A DNA stretch of 64,000 bases from Pseudomonas lini (GTDB taxonomy: Bacteria; Pseudomonadota; Gammaproteobacteria; Pseudomonadales; Pseudomonadaceae): positions 1-64,000 of the forward strand of contig NZ_JYLB01000013.1 in NCBI RefSeq assembly GCF_001042905.1. The letters are read 5' to 3'. A model generated the notes under the pieces. The model was given only the letters and a program-made list of their open reading frames with translations. It ran no database searches and had not been told where the DNA came from. The position numbers and the translations under genes were made by a program. Within the stretch, counting starts at the first letter, position 1. Every line of letters begins with the position of its first letter. Positions 1 through 8,218 of this stretch are shown here, one piece after another.

Positions 1-6
1 ATCCAT

Positions 7-94
7 GTGGGAGCGGGCTTGCTCGCGAAGACGGCGGCACAGTAAACATTGATGTTGCCTGACCCACCGCTTTCGCGAGCAAGCCCGCTCCCAC
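7..94. repeat. REP pair (REPIN), family A
   Basis: Two inverted copies of GTGGGAGCGGGCTTGCTCGC face each other around a spacer of about 40 bp. This is the common Pseudomonas REP doublet. Unlike most copies here, its right flank (95-124) continues into about 30 bp that recur beside the REP pair at 16101-16189. Confidence 0.9.
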
Positions 95-121
95 AGGTTT
101 CGCACCTTAACTGACTGGCAT

Positions 122-245
122 TAGGGCTTGCCCCCGTTCGGCGGCGAAGCCGTCGTAAAATCGGCATATGCGGTGTGCCTGAAAACATGCGATTGCAGGT
201 TTGGGGGTCGCTTCGCAACCCAACGGGGGCAAGCCCCCTCGCCAC
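122..245. repeat. REP-like inverted repeat, family C
   Basis: The right arm contains GGGGCAAGCCCCCTCGCCAC. The left arm is a shorter inverse copy, GGGCTTGCCCCCGTTCGG. The spacer holds a second inner pair (GGCGAAGCCGTCGTAA and CGCTTCGCAACC). The same composite element recurs at 31012-31146, 49197-49292 and 63938-63982. Confidence 0.8.
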
Positions 246-555
246 AACAGCGGGTTAGGCTCCATTTCTTCGAGTCACTCAAGTGCAACTCCCTCTGGAT
301 AAATAAATTCGTCCTCTTTTCGTTTTTTTTTTGATGTGTGGCCTGTTTATTTCTAAACGGAGAAGAATGCCCCTCATGTTGCATTCCTGTCTACTATCAG
401 GTTTGACAGTAGACAGGCTTATCACGGTTAATATATTAATTTCGTCGGCAACGTGCTGGTCGGAAGCGAAAGTGTTGGCCGTGAGCGGTGCCAAGGACAC
501 CCTTCTCATTGATATGTAGAAGGGGAATAATTTTTTCAAAAGGGATGAATAAGAA
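246..555. other. AT-rich intergenic leader
   Basis: This 310-bp stretch is visibly richer in A+T than the rest of the window, with a T10 run near 325-332 and an AT-rich patch at 428-440. Apart from the inverted repeat at 386-417 I see no gene in it. It probably carries the promoter of the gene at 556. Confidence 0.5.
386..417. promoter_or_regulatory. Palindromic operator-like site
   Basis: Ten-base arms CCTGTCTACT and AGTAGACAGG flank a 12-base centre. The core CTATCAGGTTTGACAG matches the perfect palindrome at 13315-13330 at 13 of 16 positions. It lies 140 bp upstream of the start at 556. The likely reading is a binding site for a dimeric regulator, though an RNA hairpin is also possible. 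Confidence 0.55.
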
Positions 556-969
556 ATGGCGACTCCAGCGAATGTAACAACCAGCACAGTGGGTACTTTT
601 AAAGTCAGCGCCATTGGGTTTGGAAGCATAGAACAGGGAAATATTTCGTTTGAAGATGATGGTGAGGGCTTTAAAGTCAGGGTTTTTAAGACTGAGATCG
701 GGGTGACGCAATCCTTTGAGCTTGTTTTTTCGAGAAAACAGCCCTCAGAACAGTATGATGTAAAAGACTTGACGGCGTTGTATCATAAAGAAAGCGCGGG
801 GGAATATTTTGATTATGGTCCTGTTTCCGGCACTGTAAAGGTGTGGTATACGGATTCGCCTCGGAAAACTAAAGGCGAATTTGATATGGAAATGAAGAAA
901 ATCAAGGGTGATCCTGGGGGGCCTGTAAAGTTAAGTGTTACAGGGTCTTTTGACTTGAGCAATAGCTAG
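556..969 (+). CDS. Hypothetical protein, possibly acquired
   Basis: This is a 137-residue protein whose family I do not recognise. It has no signal peptide or membrane segment. It is rich in Gly, Ser, Thr and Val with alternating hydrophobic residues, which suggests a small all-beta soluble fold. The start ATG is preceded by an AAAAGGG stretch about 10 bases away. Base composition and codon use are clearly more AT-rich than the neighbours, with many TTT, AAA and GAT codons, so recent acquisition is plausible. It stands alone between REP elements. The palindrome at 386-417 suggests shared control with the operon starting at 13235. Confidence 0.7.
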   Translation: MATPANVTTSTVGTFKVSAIGFGSIEQGNISFEDDGEGFKVRVFKTEIGVTQSFELVFSRKQPSEQYDVKDLTALYHKESAGEYFDYGPVSGTVKVWYTDSPRKTKGEFDMEMKKIKGDPGGPVKLSVTGSFDLSNS

Positions 970-1294
970 GTTGATGTGAGGTTTTATGTATCTGATGTTT
1001 GGTGTTTGATAGTTAGCGTCATACCGGTCGCTATTGAAGTTGCGGTGTGGCGCTAATCATCTCGATATAACGTGTTTGAGAAATACTTGGCTGACACTCC
1101 GCTTTCGCGAGCAAGCCCACTCCCACAGTTTATGGGTGTACCCAGAAAATTCCACGCAACTCCCATCTCCAACATGAAGCTTTCATGACAAAAGTTCGGT
1201 AGCACATCGCCATTCCGGTCATGCCTATGTGACGCGCTTGAGGGGCCTTTTGGCCGCTTTACACAAGCCGAGGGCGGGAGCCGGGAGTGAGGCA
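970..1294. other. Intergenic region, no gene seen
   Basis: This stretch contains one isolated REP arm at 1104-1127 and no credible reading frame. It separates the AT-rich gene at 556 from the decayed element after 1295. Confidence 0.5.
1104..1127. repeat. Single REP arm, family A
   Basis: A lone copy TCGCGAGCAAGCCCACTCCC, one base off the family A consensus, without an inverted partner nearby. Confidence 0.7.
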
Positions 1295-1666
1295 ATGGGG
1301 ATTATGGAACGCTACTCGAAAGTGGGCATGCAAGAACTCGATCAGCGCCTGTCGAAGATTGTCGAAGCCGCGCGCAAGAAGCCGGTTTCGGTCTACAGCG
1401 AGCAGCAACTCTACGAGCAGCTCAATTACAATCTGCTGTTCTGCTGGTTCATCGGCCTGGACCTGAACAAGGTCTGGAGCTTCAACGTATTGAGCCGCGA
1501 CATCGCCACGCTGCTGAACAACCCGCGGGCGGTGCAGCTGATCCAGAAAATTATTGGCGAAGTGTTCTGCGGTGCCTTGCTGCCAATGCCCGAGTTCTCC
1601 TTGAACTTTGCGTTGCAACACACCTGGCTGGGCAAACACGCAGCGACGTCGACAACAAGCAATTGA
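1295..1666 (+). pseudogene. Chimeric relic: antitoxin-like start joined to transposase fragment
   Basis: The reading frame of about 123 residues is a patchwork. Residues about 8-30 (MQELDQRLSKIVEAARKKP) resemble the start of a Phd/YefM-type antitoxin. Residues about 31-55 (SEQQLYEQLNYNLLFCWFIG) are the conserved N-terminal block of IS5/IS1182-type transposases (usual form ERQLMEQLxYNLLFRWFVGL), but the DDE catalytic region is missing. The tail matches neither. Downstream, 1670-1770 encodes a short coiled-coil-like piece (ARLETQLAERDTQMQQC) that also looks like a gene remnant. I read this as a scar of an old IS insertion or deletion, not a working gene. Confidence 0.5.
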
Positions 1667-1928
1667 GTGGGCCGAACGCTGGTCGAGAAGCCGAACGTGC
1701 CCGGCTCGAGACGCAATTGGCTGAGCGTGACACACAAATGCAGCAATGTTCGGTCAAGAATCAACAGATGTATGGCGGGGCCAAGGATGTCGGTGCAGGG
1801 CGAATTTCTGGTGATGAGAGCAACCCCCTTCGCCACACACGAACCCGCTCCCACAGGTTTCTCACTGGTTTAAAGAATTTCTATCGCGCTGGAAGCAATC
1901 AAAAACAAAGATCGACAGGGAGTCATCG

Positions 1929-2909
1929 ATGTCATTCATAGAACCCACAGGACGTCAGGGTGTTGTCGAATACCGATCGCCGCAGGGGCCATCCGAATCC
2001 TGGCTGGCACGGGCCGCCGGGATTGATACCGAGGTCGCGCAATACTTTCTGGTCAGCGCCCGTTGCGGCTGTTTCATGCAGGCCGCGCGCAGCCTCAATG
2101 TGCGGGCGACCCTGCTGCGCAAGCACCTGGCGCAGCTGGAAGATCAGCTGCAACGTTCGCTGTTCAAGTTCCAGGGCAGCGCACTGACCTTGAGTCGTGA
2201 CGGTCAGCAGTTGCAGGCGCAGTTGGTCGCGTTGGCGCACGAGCGCAAGTTGCCGGTGATCGAACAGCCGTTGATTCGCCTGGCCGTGGCCGAGTCGATC
2301 CTGCACGACATCCTCGGCCGCGATCTGGTCTCGCTGCTGCGACGCAACGCCAGTGTGCGCCTGGACATCATTTCCCTGGACAGCGAGCTGTCCCTGCGAG
2401 CGATCAGTGCCGATGTGGTGGTGTGGCTGGCGGGCACCGATTCGCCGTTGCCAGGCCCCAGTTTTGCCATCAGCGAGCCACAGCGTCTGGCACGGCTGGA
2501 CTATCTGCCGCACATCGCCAAACGCTATTCACGGGTCGCGGCGCGGCCGGACAGCCTGGGTGACCTGGCCGATTTCATGCTGGTGCAATGGCAGCACGAT
2601 CGCCACGTCACCGCTTTTGGGCCGTGGAACAATCTGGTGGAGCAGCGCCTGGCGGGAGTGGTGCAGCTGCATTCCTATGAGCTGATGCTGGAGATGATCC
2701 GCTGCAGCGCTTGCATCGGTTTGTTGCCGCACTACATGAGCCAATTCGACCGGGGGCTGGTGGCATTGCCCGGGCTCTTCAAGCAACCGATGCAGCGCCA
2801 GGTGTGGATGGCGGTCAATGCCGACTCCCGGAATGAGGCCGGGGTGCAGGGGATCGTCGAGTTGATCCACAACACGTTCAGTGAGCGACGGGAGTGGTTC
2901 GAAGGATAA
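1929..2909 (+). CDS. LysR-type transcriptional regulator
   Basis: A 326-residue protein close to the usual LysR length but with a longer N-terminus. Residues about 35-95 form the winged helix-turn-helix (FLVSARCGCFMQAARSLNV, then LRKHLAQLEDQLQRSLF). The rest resembles the periplasmic-binding-like effector domain, ending in a typical C-terminal segment. The start ATG has GGGAG seven bases upstream. Its 3' end converges with the operon at 3012-7745, so it is not in the classic divergent position for controlling that operon. Target and inducer cannot be read from sequence. Confidence 0.85.
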   Translation: MSFIEPTGRQGVVEYRSPQGPSESWLARAAGIDTEVAQYFLVSARCGCFMQAARSLNVRATLLRKHLAQLEDQLQRSLFKFQGSALTLSRDGQQLQAQLVALAHERKLPVIEQPLIRLAVAESILHDILGRDLVSLLRRNASVRLDIISLDSELSLRAISADVVVWLAGTDSPLPGPSFAISEPQRLARLDYLPHIAKRYSRVAARPDSLGDLADFMLVQWQHDRHVTAFGPWNNLVEQRLAGVVQLHSYELMLEMIRCSACIGLLPHYMSQFDRGLVALPGLFKQPMQRQVWMAVNADSRNEAGVQGIVELIHNTFSERREWFEG

Positions 2910-2921
2910 CCACTGTTTTAA

Positions 2922-3000
2922 TGTGTGAGCGAGCCTGCTCGCGATAGCGATCCAGCAATCAACATCAACGTTGAATGTGAGGGTCCCATCGCGAGCCAGT
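2922..3000. repeat. Degenerate REP pair, family A
   Basis: GTGAGCGAGCCTGCTCGCGA and a decayed inverse copy TCGCGAGCCAGTGCC flank a short spacer between the convergent genes. The copies have several mismatches to the consensus. Confidence 0.5.
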
Positions 3001-3011
3001 GCCTTGCGAAA

Positions 3012-3767
3012 TCAGCTTTTTTTCAGCGGAAGAAAGTAGGCGGACCATCCGATTGCCATCAGCGCCAGGTTGGCGCCATCGCGAAACAGCAAGCTGCCCG
3101 CGGCACGCCGTACTTCCTTCGAGCTGACGCGGCCGCGGGCGATGTCGAGGCGGGCAAAACTGTGTATGTGACGAATGACATCGAACGCCATGAGCCCCGA
3201 TGCTGCCAGGAAAAAGAAAATCCGCTGCCAATAGGGTATGCCCAGCGACCGCACCAGGTCCGTGGTGACGTGCTGGTGCGCCACTTCTTCAGCGCAATGC
3301 CATCGCCACAGGCGGGTCTGTGGTGACTCCTTGACCGAGAGCAAGCCGTTTCTACGTAAGGCGGCAGCGGACATGACGGCCGTCACGTGCTCGAACGCGG
3401 CAGCCAATGCCAGTTGCGCATTGAGTGACAACTTCGATCGGAGGGCCTCGAGGTCTTTCTCGATCATATGCTCGAACTTCTTGACTTCAAACCCCTGGTT
3501 TTCCAGTTGCTGGTTGTACCGCCGGTGCGCTCGTTGGTGAGCACGTTCCTCGGCCACGAAGTTGCGCGAACATTCGGCAAGAACCGACGTTTGTTGCAGT
3601 CGCAAAGCGGCTGACTCCACCACCGAAATCACGAATTGCTCACCGGCCGGAAGCAATACCGAACAGGCATCGAACAGGTAAGTCTTGATTGACGTGTCGT
3701 TCCAGAATGGCTTGAAGAGGGTGGCCTCTTCACGTTTGTCAGATACAGGATGCCCGAGGTAGTCCAT
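3012..3767 (-). CDS. PF10118-type metal-dependent protein, putative di-iron enzyme
   Basis: A 251-residue soluble protein resembling the family annotated as predicted metal-dependent hydrolases (PF10118/COG3687). The sequence shows a ferritin-like ligand series: E43, then E74xxH77 within EERAH, then E126 followed by H127, then E161xxH164 within EEVAH. The order E-ExxH-E-ExxH is the hallmark of carboxylate-bridged di-iron oxygenases, so hydrolase may be a misnomer; that is my inference. A hydrophobic stretch lies near residues 185-200. It is the last gene of a five-gene operon, three bases after the desaturase at 3771, which suggests it modifies the same acyl substrate. Confidence 0.7.
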   Translation of the reverse strand: MDYLGHPVSDKREEATLFKPFWNDTSIKTYLFDACSVLLPAGEQFVISVVESAALRLQQTSVLAECSRNFVAEERAHQRAHRRYNQQLENQGFEVKKFEHMIEKDLEALRSKLSLNAQLALAAAFEHVTAVMSAAALRRNGLLSVKESPQTRLWRWHCAEEVAHQHVTTDLVRSLGIPYWQRIFFFLAASGLMAFDVIRHIHSFARLDIARGRVSSKEVRRAAGSLLFRDGANLALMAIGWSAYFLPLKKS

Positions 3768-3770
3768 GGG

Positions 3771-4754
3771 TCAATGCCTCACACATGAACGCGGGGTGTC
3801 GGCGGCAGCGATCTCGCGAATCAATCCCGAGAAATAACCCTGCGTGATTTGCGCCTGCCGGGTATGTGCCTCGTCTTTCGCGAGCGCCTCATGCACCTGC
3901 CTAAGGCGAAAGCACGGCACGGCAGGATACAGGTGGTGTTCGGCATGAAAGCCGACGCCGTGGGGGGCGATCAACAAGCGTTCCCACCAGGTTGCAATCA
4001 CCGTTCGGGATGCTCCGGGACCGGGGTTGGGCATGGCGAAGTGTTCTGCCACATCGCGCCAATACAGCAGGGCCATCAACACGGTAAACAGTGGCAGAAG
4101 CCAATACACCAAGGCCGCCAGCCAGAGGTGGAACCAGGTGAGAACCCCCGCCAGCGAAACGGCAAAAATCCATTGTCGATACCGCGTGGAAGGTGGGCAT
4201 TGCGACGCCATTTTTGACGTCACCAGGGCCGTTTTCAATTCATGGAAGCCGTACAGCCCTGCGCAGTGTTTCAGCAACAGGATGGCAATGTTGAACGCGG
4301 ATTTTGGAAACGTGAATCGGTCCTGTCCCTTGCATGAAACCCAGTTGGGATCGCGGTCGGTTGCGGTATGCCGATGGTGGGCGGTGTGGTCGCGACGAAA
4401 CCCGAAAATGGTGATGGTGAACGGGATTGCCGTCAGGAGATCGCCAAGGGTGTCGTTGAGCATGGGGCGAGTCCGGCTGAACTGCCGGTGTGAAAACTCA
4501 TGCATCAGGATGAGCAATGCATGCTGCCTTGTGCCGATGAACACAACGGCCAACACCGAGGCCAAAATCGTGCCGGCGTACATGGCCAGGCCTCCCGCAC
4601 ACAGGATCAGCACCCACTCGAAAACCGTGGCGGCGAGTAAACGCAATGGGGCGGGTTTGCCCCACGCCAACAGCTGGGCGCGCTCTACAGTGCGGATAGG
4701 GTGTTGAGTCTCGGCAGTCTTTGTGTGCCGTGGTTCGATAGCTGCGTCTGTCAT
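3771..4754 (-). CDS. Membrane fatty acid desaturase
   Basis: A 327-residue member of the membrane-bound fatty acid desaturase/hydroxylase superfamily. The histidine boxes that bind the di-iron centre are complete: HEFSH at 85-89, HTAHH at 123-127 and HAEHH at 270-274, plus the accessory AEH at 236-238. Hydrophobic segments at about 40-72, 105-118 and 195-232 match the four-helix topology. It begins three bases after the stop of a second desaturase and is followed three bases later by the PF10118 gene, so translation is probably coupled. Regiochemistry and substrate, and whether it desaturates, hydroxylates or makes triple bonds, cannot be told. Confidence 0.88.
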   Translation of the reverse strand: MTDAAIEPRHTKTAETQHPIRTVERAQLLAWGKPAPLRLLAATVFEWVLILCAGGLAMYAGTILASVLAVVFIGTRQHALLILMHEFSHRQFSRTRPMLNDTLGDLLTAIPFTITIFGFRRDHTAHHRHTATDRDPNWVSCKGQDRFTFPKSAFNIAILLLKHCAGLYGFHELKTALVTSKMASQCPPSTRYRQWIFAVSLAGVLTWFHLWLAALVYWLLPLFTVLMALLYWRDVAEHFAMPNPGPGASRTVIATWWERLLIAPHGVGFHAEHHLYPAVPCFRLRQVHEALAKDEAHTRQAQITQGYFSGLIREIAAADTPRSCVRH

Positions 4755-4757
4755 GGC

Positions 4758-5684
4758 TTACTTCCAGAGTCGGGGACCGAATCGCATCCAGGTCGCAAAG
4801 AAGGTGGGGAGGTCCGTCACGCCGCCTGGCTTGCATTCGGCCAGAGCCCTCGATCGAGCGTGAGCATGGAACCAGCGCGTCGCCGGCGCCTCATGGTGAA
4901 TGCGGTGCAACGAGCGATGCAGGACGAGCCAGGACAGTAGCGTTGGCAGATATAAATCGGTCGTGACGTCAGAGGGCGCGCGGCGCGAGCCTTGAGCCGA
5001 GATCGGTACTCCATAGTGCTCGGCCTGGGTTAGCCAGAAATCCAGCCAGGCAAAAATGCAATACGGAAGCAGGTAGGCGCAGACGATTTGTCGAGGCACC
5101 TCATGGATGCCCAAAGCCAGCGCTGCGACGAAAACGGCGAGAAAGGCATTGTTCCAGCGCCGGTGCCGGAGCGCATGAGGAGGTGTGTAGCGTCGGGAAA
5201 AAATATTGATGGAAACGGCAACCCACAACTGCTCAACGGCGCCAAACAGGCTGATCAGGCGTGTTCGCCATGTCTGTTGGTACAGCAACCCTTCGGGATC
5301 ATCGGCCTGGCAGGTTTTGCGATGGTGTTCGAGGTGAAAGCAGCGGTAGCCCACGAAGTTGACGCCGAAAATGGCAGCCGTGAACACACCCACTGCATCG
5401 TTCAGACGCGTGCCAACGAGGAACTGGCGATGCACACATTGATGTTTGGCCTCCTGAACCCCGATCATCAGAATCGCCTGAAACACTATAAGCGGAGCAA
5501 TGGCCAGCCATCCGAACGCCTCGTGCGCAGCCAGCCAGACAATCGCGGCCGTATTCAAGACGCACAGGGCCATGAACAGATAGCTGGGCATGTTGGAGCG
5601 CAATGAATGAAAGGCCTCCAAGCTGGTATCTGCATGTCGGGCAGACCTCGTGGCACTGTTCAAAGGCTCTATTCGCTTAAACAT
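4758..5684 (-). CDS. Membrane fatty acid desaturase, second copy
   Basis: A 308-residue desaturase-family protein. Histidine boxes are HQCVH at 81-85, HLEHH at 117-121 and HRIHH at 260-264, with AEH at 221-223. It is clearly diverged from the downstream paralogue, so the two probably act at different positions or steps. I chose the ATG at 5684 because it overlaps the MFS stop (ATGTTTAA) and has GGGAGG at the right distance; an ATG 27 bases further upstream lacks this. Position two of three consecutive putative non-heme iron enzymes in the operon. Confidence 0.87.
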   Translation of the reverse strand: MFKRIEPLNSATRSARHADTSLEAFHSLRSNMPSYLFMALCVLNTAAIVWLAAHEAFGWLAIAPLIVFQAILMIGVQEAKHQCVHRQFLVGTRLNDAVGVFTAAIFGVNFVGYRCFHLEHHRKTCQADDPEGLLYQQTWRTRLISLFGAVEQLWVAVSINIFSRRYTPPHALRHRRWNNAFLAVFVAALALGIHEVPRQIVCAYLLPYCIFAWLDFWLTQAEHYGVPISAQGSRRAPSDVTTDLYLPTLLSWLVLHRSLHRIHHEAPATRWFHAHARSRALAECKPGGVTDLPTFFATWMRFGPRLWK

Positions 5685-7014
5685 CCGACAGCCTCCCAAG
5701 GCCCGAGCCAACGTAAAAAAACGCCACCGTCGTCAATAGCAGCACACCGGATGCTACGAACACGGCTTCGATGGAGATGAATTGCAAAACCCAGCCTGAA
5801 ATCGCTGCCGAGACCGGCGCGAGTCCGGCAAACACGAGCATGAACAGGCTCATGCCGCGACCGAGCAATGCAGGCGGTAATGCTCGCTGCAGCCAGGTGT
5901 ACGCCATGACCTGCACAAAGCCGCCGAAGATACCAATGGCGAACAGCAGTGCCACGCCTTGCCAGAGGGCATATACCCATCCCAGCGGCATCAGCAGCAA
6001 GGCGATGGCGCCGTCCACTGCGAGCAGGGTGGTGCCTAAATTGATAATCCGCAGTTTCGGGTGGGCCGTGAACATCAGCATGCCGACCAAGGTACCCGCG
6101 CCTTGGGCACCGAGTAGCCAGCCCAGGGCTTGCGCCTCGGGGGTGAAACGCATGTGAACCAGTAGCGGCACGGCGATCTGTACGGGGCCGCTCATGAACA
6201 GTGTCATGGCCGCCATATAGATCAGATACGTACGAAGCCGCTGATTCTGAAAGAAATAACGCAGGCCTTCTGCCGAGGCCGTGGGGCCGGAATCAGCGGA
6301 AGTCGCTCTGCGGATAAGCAGAGTCCTCAGCCCGAACGCGGACAGGGCAAAGGTCAGCGCATCGAGTGCAAACGCGATGGCAAAGCCGTCCAGCGCGCCG
6401 TTTGAATCTGAGCGCGCACCAGAGGGCAAGAACGCGCTGGCGATGAGCGCACCGGCGGCGACCGGGCCCAGGGCCATGGTGACCTGTCTGAGCGCAAGAA
6501 AGACGCCGTTGGCCTGCTCCAGATCGCGCGGGTTCACAATGCCGGGCACCAAGGCACTGCCGGCCGGTAAAGTGAGCGCGCTGAACAGCCCCAATAATGC
6601 GGCGCATCCATAGATCACGGGCAACGTGGCATGGCCTTGAAAAACCGCCCAGGACAAGCCGCATAGCGCCATTGCACTTGAACAGCAGCCGAACATCCAT
6701 ACCGGGCGGGCACCAAAACGGTCGACCAGCGAGCCGCCAGCCAACAGGAACAAGGCGCGCGGTAATGCAAGCGCGGCAAAAGCCCAGCCGAGCGCCATCG
6801 GGTCTGGCGTTATGGCCATGACCAGCAGGGGAAAGGCGACGAGGGTGAACTGGTCTCCCATCATGGACGCCGCAGCGCAGGTCAGCAGCCGCCAAAAACG
6901 TCTGTCGCGCGCGAGTGGACGGGCTGCGCTTTCTACTGCCAGGGAAGCGTTCACAAGCACACGAAGAACAGTTTTTTCATACGCTGCAGCCAAGGCAGCG
7001 GAACTCGCTTCCAT
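5677..7014 (-). CDS. MFS exporter
   Basis: A protein of up to 445 residues with about 12 hydrophobic segments, of the EntS/MFS_3-like drug and siderophore exporter type. The loop VDRFGARPV near residue 120 is the typical cytoplasmic MFS motif. An alternative GTG start at 6954 forms a four-base GTGA overlap with the stop of the upstream acyltransferase and gives 425 residues. I consider it at least as likely as the ATG at 7014; neither has a strong ribosome binding site. Lying between the acyltransferase and the desaturases, it probably exports the product of this pathway. Confidence 0.85.
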   Translation of the reverse strand: MEASSAALAAAYEKTVLRVLVNASLAVESAARPLARDRRFWRLLTCAAASMMGDQFTLVAFPLLVMAITPDPMALGWAFAALALPRALFLLAGGSLVDRFGARPVWMFGCCSSAMALCGLSWAVFQGHATLPVIYGCAALLGLFSALTLPAGSALVPGIVNPRDLEQANGVFLALRQVTMALGPVAAGALIASAFLPSGARSDSNGALDGFAIAFALDALTFALSAFGLRTLLIRRATSADSGPTASAEGLRYFFQNQRLRTYLIYMAAMTLFMSGPVQIAVPLLVHMRFTPEAQALGWLLGAQGAGTLVGMLMFTAHPKLRIINLGTTLLAVDGAIALLLMPLGWVYALWQGVALLFAIGIFGGFVQVMAYTWLQRALPPALLGRGMSLFMLVFAGLAPVSAAISGWVLQFISIEAVFVASGVLLLTTVAFFYVGSGLGRLSDV

Positions 7015-7745
7015 ATAAAGGAAAGGCCGGAGAGTGGCACTTTACCTACGATCAGCACGCCGACATCCAGCGAAGGCTCATGCGGGAAATAGTTGTCGTT
7101 GATGGCGACGATCTTGCGAAAGCCTTTTTTGAAGTAATACCGCAGTTGCGGATCCAGCGGCAGGCCCTTGCGTTCACCTCGCACATACTGCGCTACCGGA
7201 ATGTCAGGGTTTTTCGAGATCCAGTTACGAAGGCCCGGAACCGGCGAGCCAAGATAGACCTCTGACCATCCCGCCTTCAGCGCATGGGGCCAAAAGAACT
7301 CGAAAATCGCTTGCGCCGCTTTCGGATCAACGCTGCTCAGGCTGATGCCAAACAGCACGCCAGTTTTTGCAGACTCGTCGCCGTGCTGTTTTCTTGCACA
7401 GTCTTCCCACGTCGGGCACTTGCGTATGATGTCGTGCCGGGCAGGTTTCATGAACACTGACGCCAGTGCAGTCCCCGTGCGAGTGCAAAAAGCGCCGATA
7501 CTCAATGCAGGGAAAGAGGTGATCCGTGACGCCAGCATCGAGGCATCGGCGCGCTGATCGTCTTGCCATTTCCTTTGCTCAAGTTCAAGCACCGAAGAAA
7601 TGTCCGCCAGCGACAGAAATCGAACCTCGATCTCAAGGTCATCAGAGGGGTTGTAAGCCCCCACGTCATGTCTGCCAGCGCAACGATCAGGGACCTTTGC
7701 AATCCCGTTTTTTAAGGCAGTTTCCATCTCGGCAACAGGCAACAT
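6951..7745 (-). CDS. GNAT-like N-acyltransferase
   Basis: A 264-residue protein whose N-terminal half (about residues 38-100) reads as a GNAT fold (EVRFLSLADISSVLELEQ, then FPALSIGAF). The second half has a GNAT-like block, LFGISLSS, and later YLGSPVPG. It differs from ordinary acetyltransferases and is closer to long-chain N-acyl amino acid synthase-like proteins; this is a fold-level guess. It is the first gene of the five-gene operon, so it could condense an acyl chain with an amine that later enzymes desaturate. The start is uncertain: a second in-frame ATG lies 18 bases downstream and neither has a clear Shine-Dalgarno. Confidence 0.6.
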   Translation of the reverse strand: MLPVAEMETALKNGIAKVPDRCAGRHDVGAYNPSDDLEIEVRFLSLADISSVLELEQRKWQDDQRADASMLASRITSFPALSIGAFCTRTGTALASVFMKPARHDIIRKCPTWEDCARKQHGDESAKTGVLFGISLSSVDPKAAQAIFEFFWPHALKAGWSEVYLGSPVPGLRNWISKNPDIPVAQYVRGERKGLPLDPQLRYYFKKGFRKIVAINDNYFPHEPSLDVGVLIVGKVPLSGLSFIWKRVPLPWLQRMKKLFFVCL

Positions 7746-7832
7746 GACGTATACGGCTCACAGATTGAAGGGGCGAGAAATCAATCCGCGCTAATGTATT
7801 GCGCCTTTGTGAACGTCTGATGATCGGGCCAA

Positions 7833-7934
7833 AAAAGATCGCAGCCTTCGGCAGCTCCTACGGAGGGTGCGTACACCCGCGCAATGACGGGTTCACATGA
7901 TCCCTGTAGGAGCTGCCGAAGGCTGCGATCTTTT
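7833..7934. repeat. REP pair, family B
   Basis: Inverted copies of GTAGGAGCTGCCGAAGGCTG followed by CGATCTTTT, about 40 bp apart. They lie upstream of the acyltransferase operon start and just beyond the stop of the gene at 7952. Confidence 0.9.
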
Positions 7935-7951
7935 GATCTGCGTGGCTTTCG

Positions 7952-8218
7952 TCAGACTCGCGCCCGTAGCTGCCGCCCCAGTACATCCATCACATCACAG
8001 CCATCGCGCAGCAACATCGCCGCCGCATGGGCCAGTTGCTGCACATCGGTGCCTTTGGCCCCCGTGATATCAAGGCTGGCCAGGCTTTCCATCATCTGCG
8101 TTACCGCCAGAAAACGGCTGGCTGCACTGCGATGCAGTACATCCAGCGGTGCTTGGGTGGCCACCAGCAACACTGGAATATTGTCTTCGTTATGCGTCAT
8201 CGGCATGTGCGGATTCAT
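7952..8218 (-). CDS. Small conserved hypothetical protein
   Basis: An 88-residue soluble protein, mostly helical by composition, with no motif I can name. The ATG overlaps the stop of the DUF3077 gene (ATGA) and GGAGG lies seven bases upstream. Both genes therefore sit on one message and are translationally coupled, which suggests a two-protein partnership. Function unknown. Confidence 0.7.
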   Translation of the reverse strand: MNPHMPMTHNEDNIPVLLVATQAPLDVLHRSAASRFLAVTQMMESLASLDITGAKGTDVQQLAHAAAMLLRDGCDVMDVLGRQLRARV

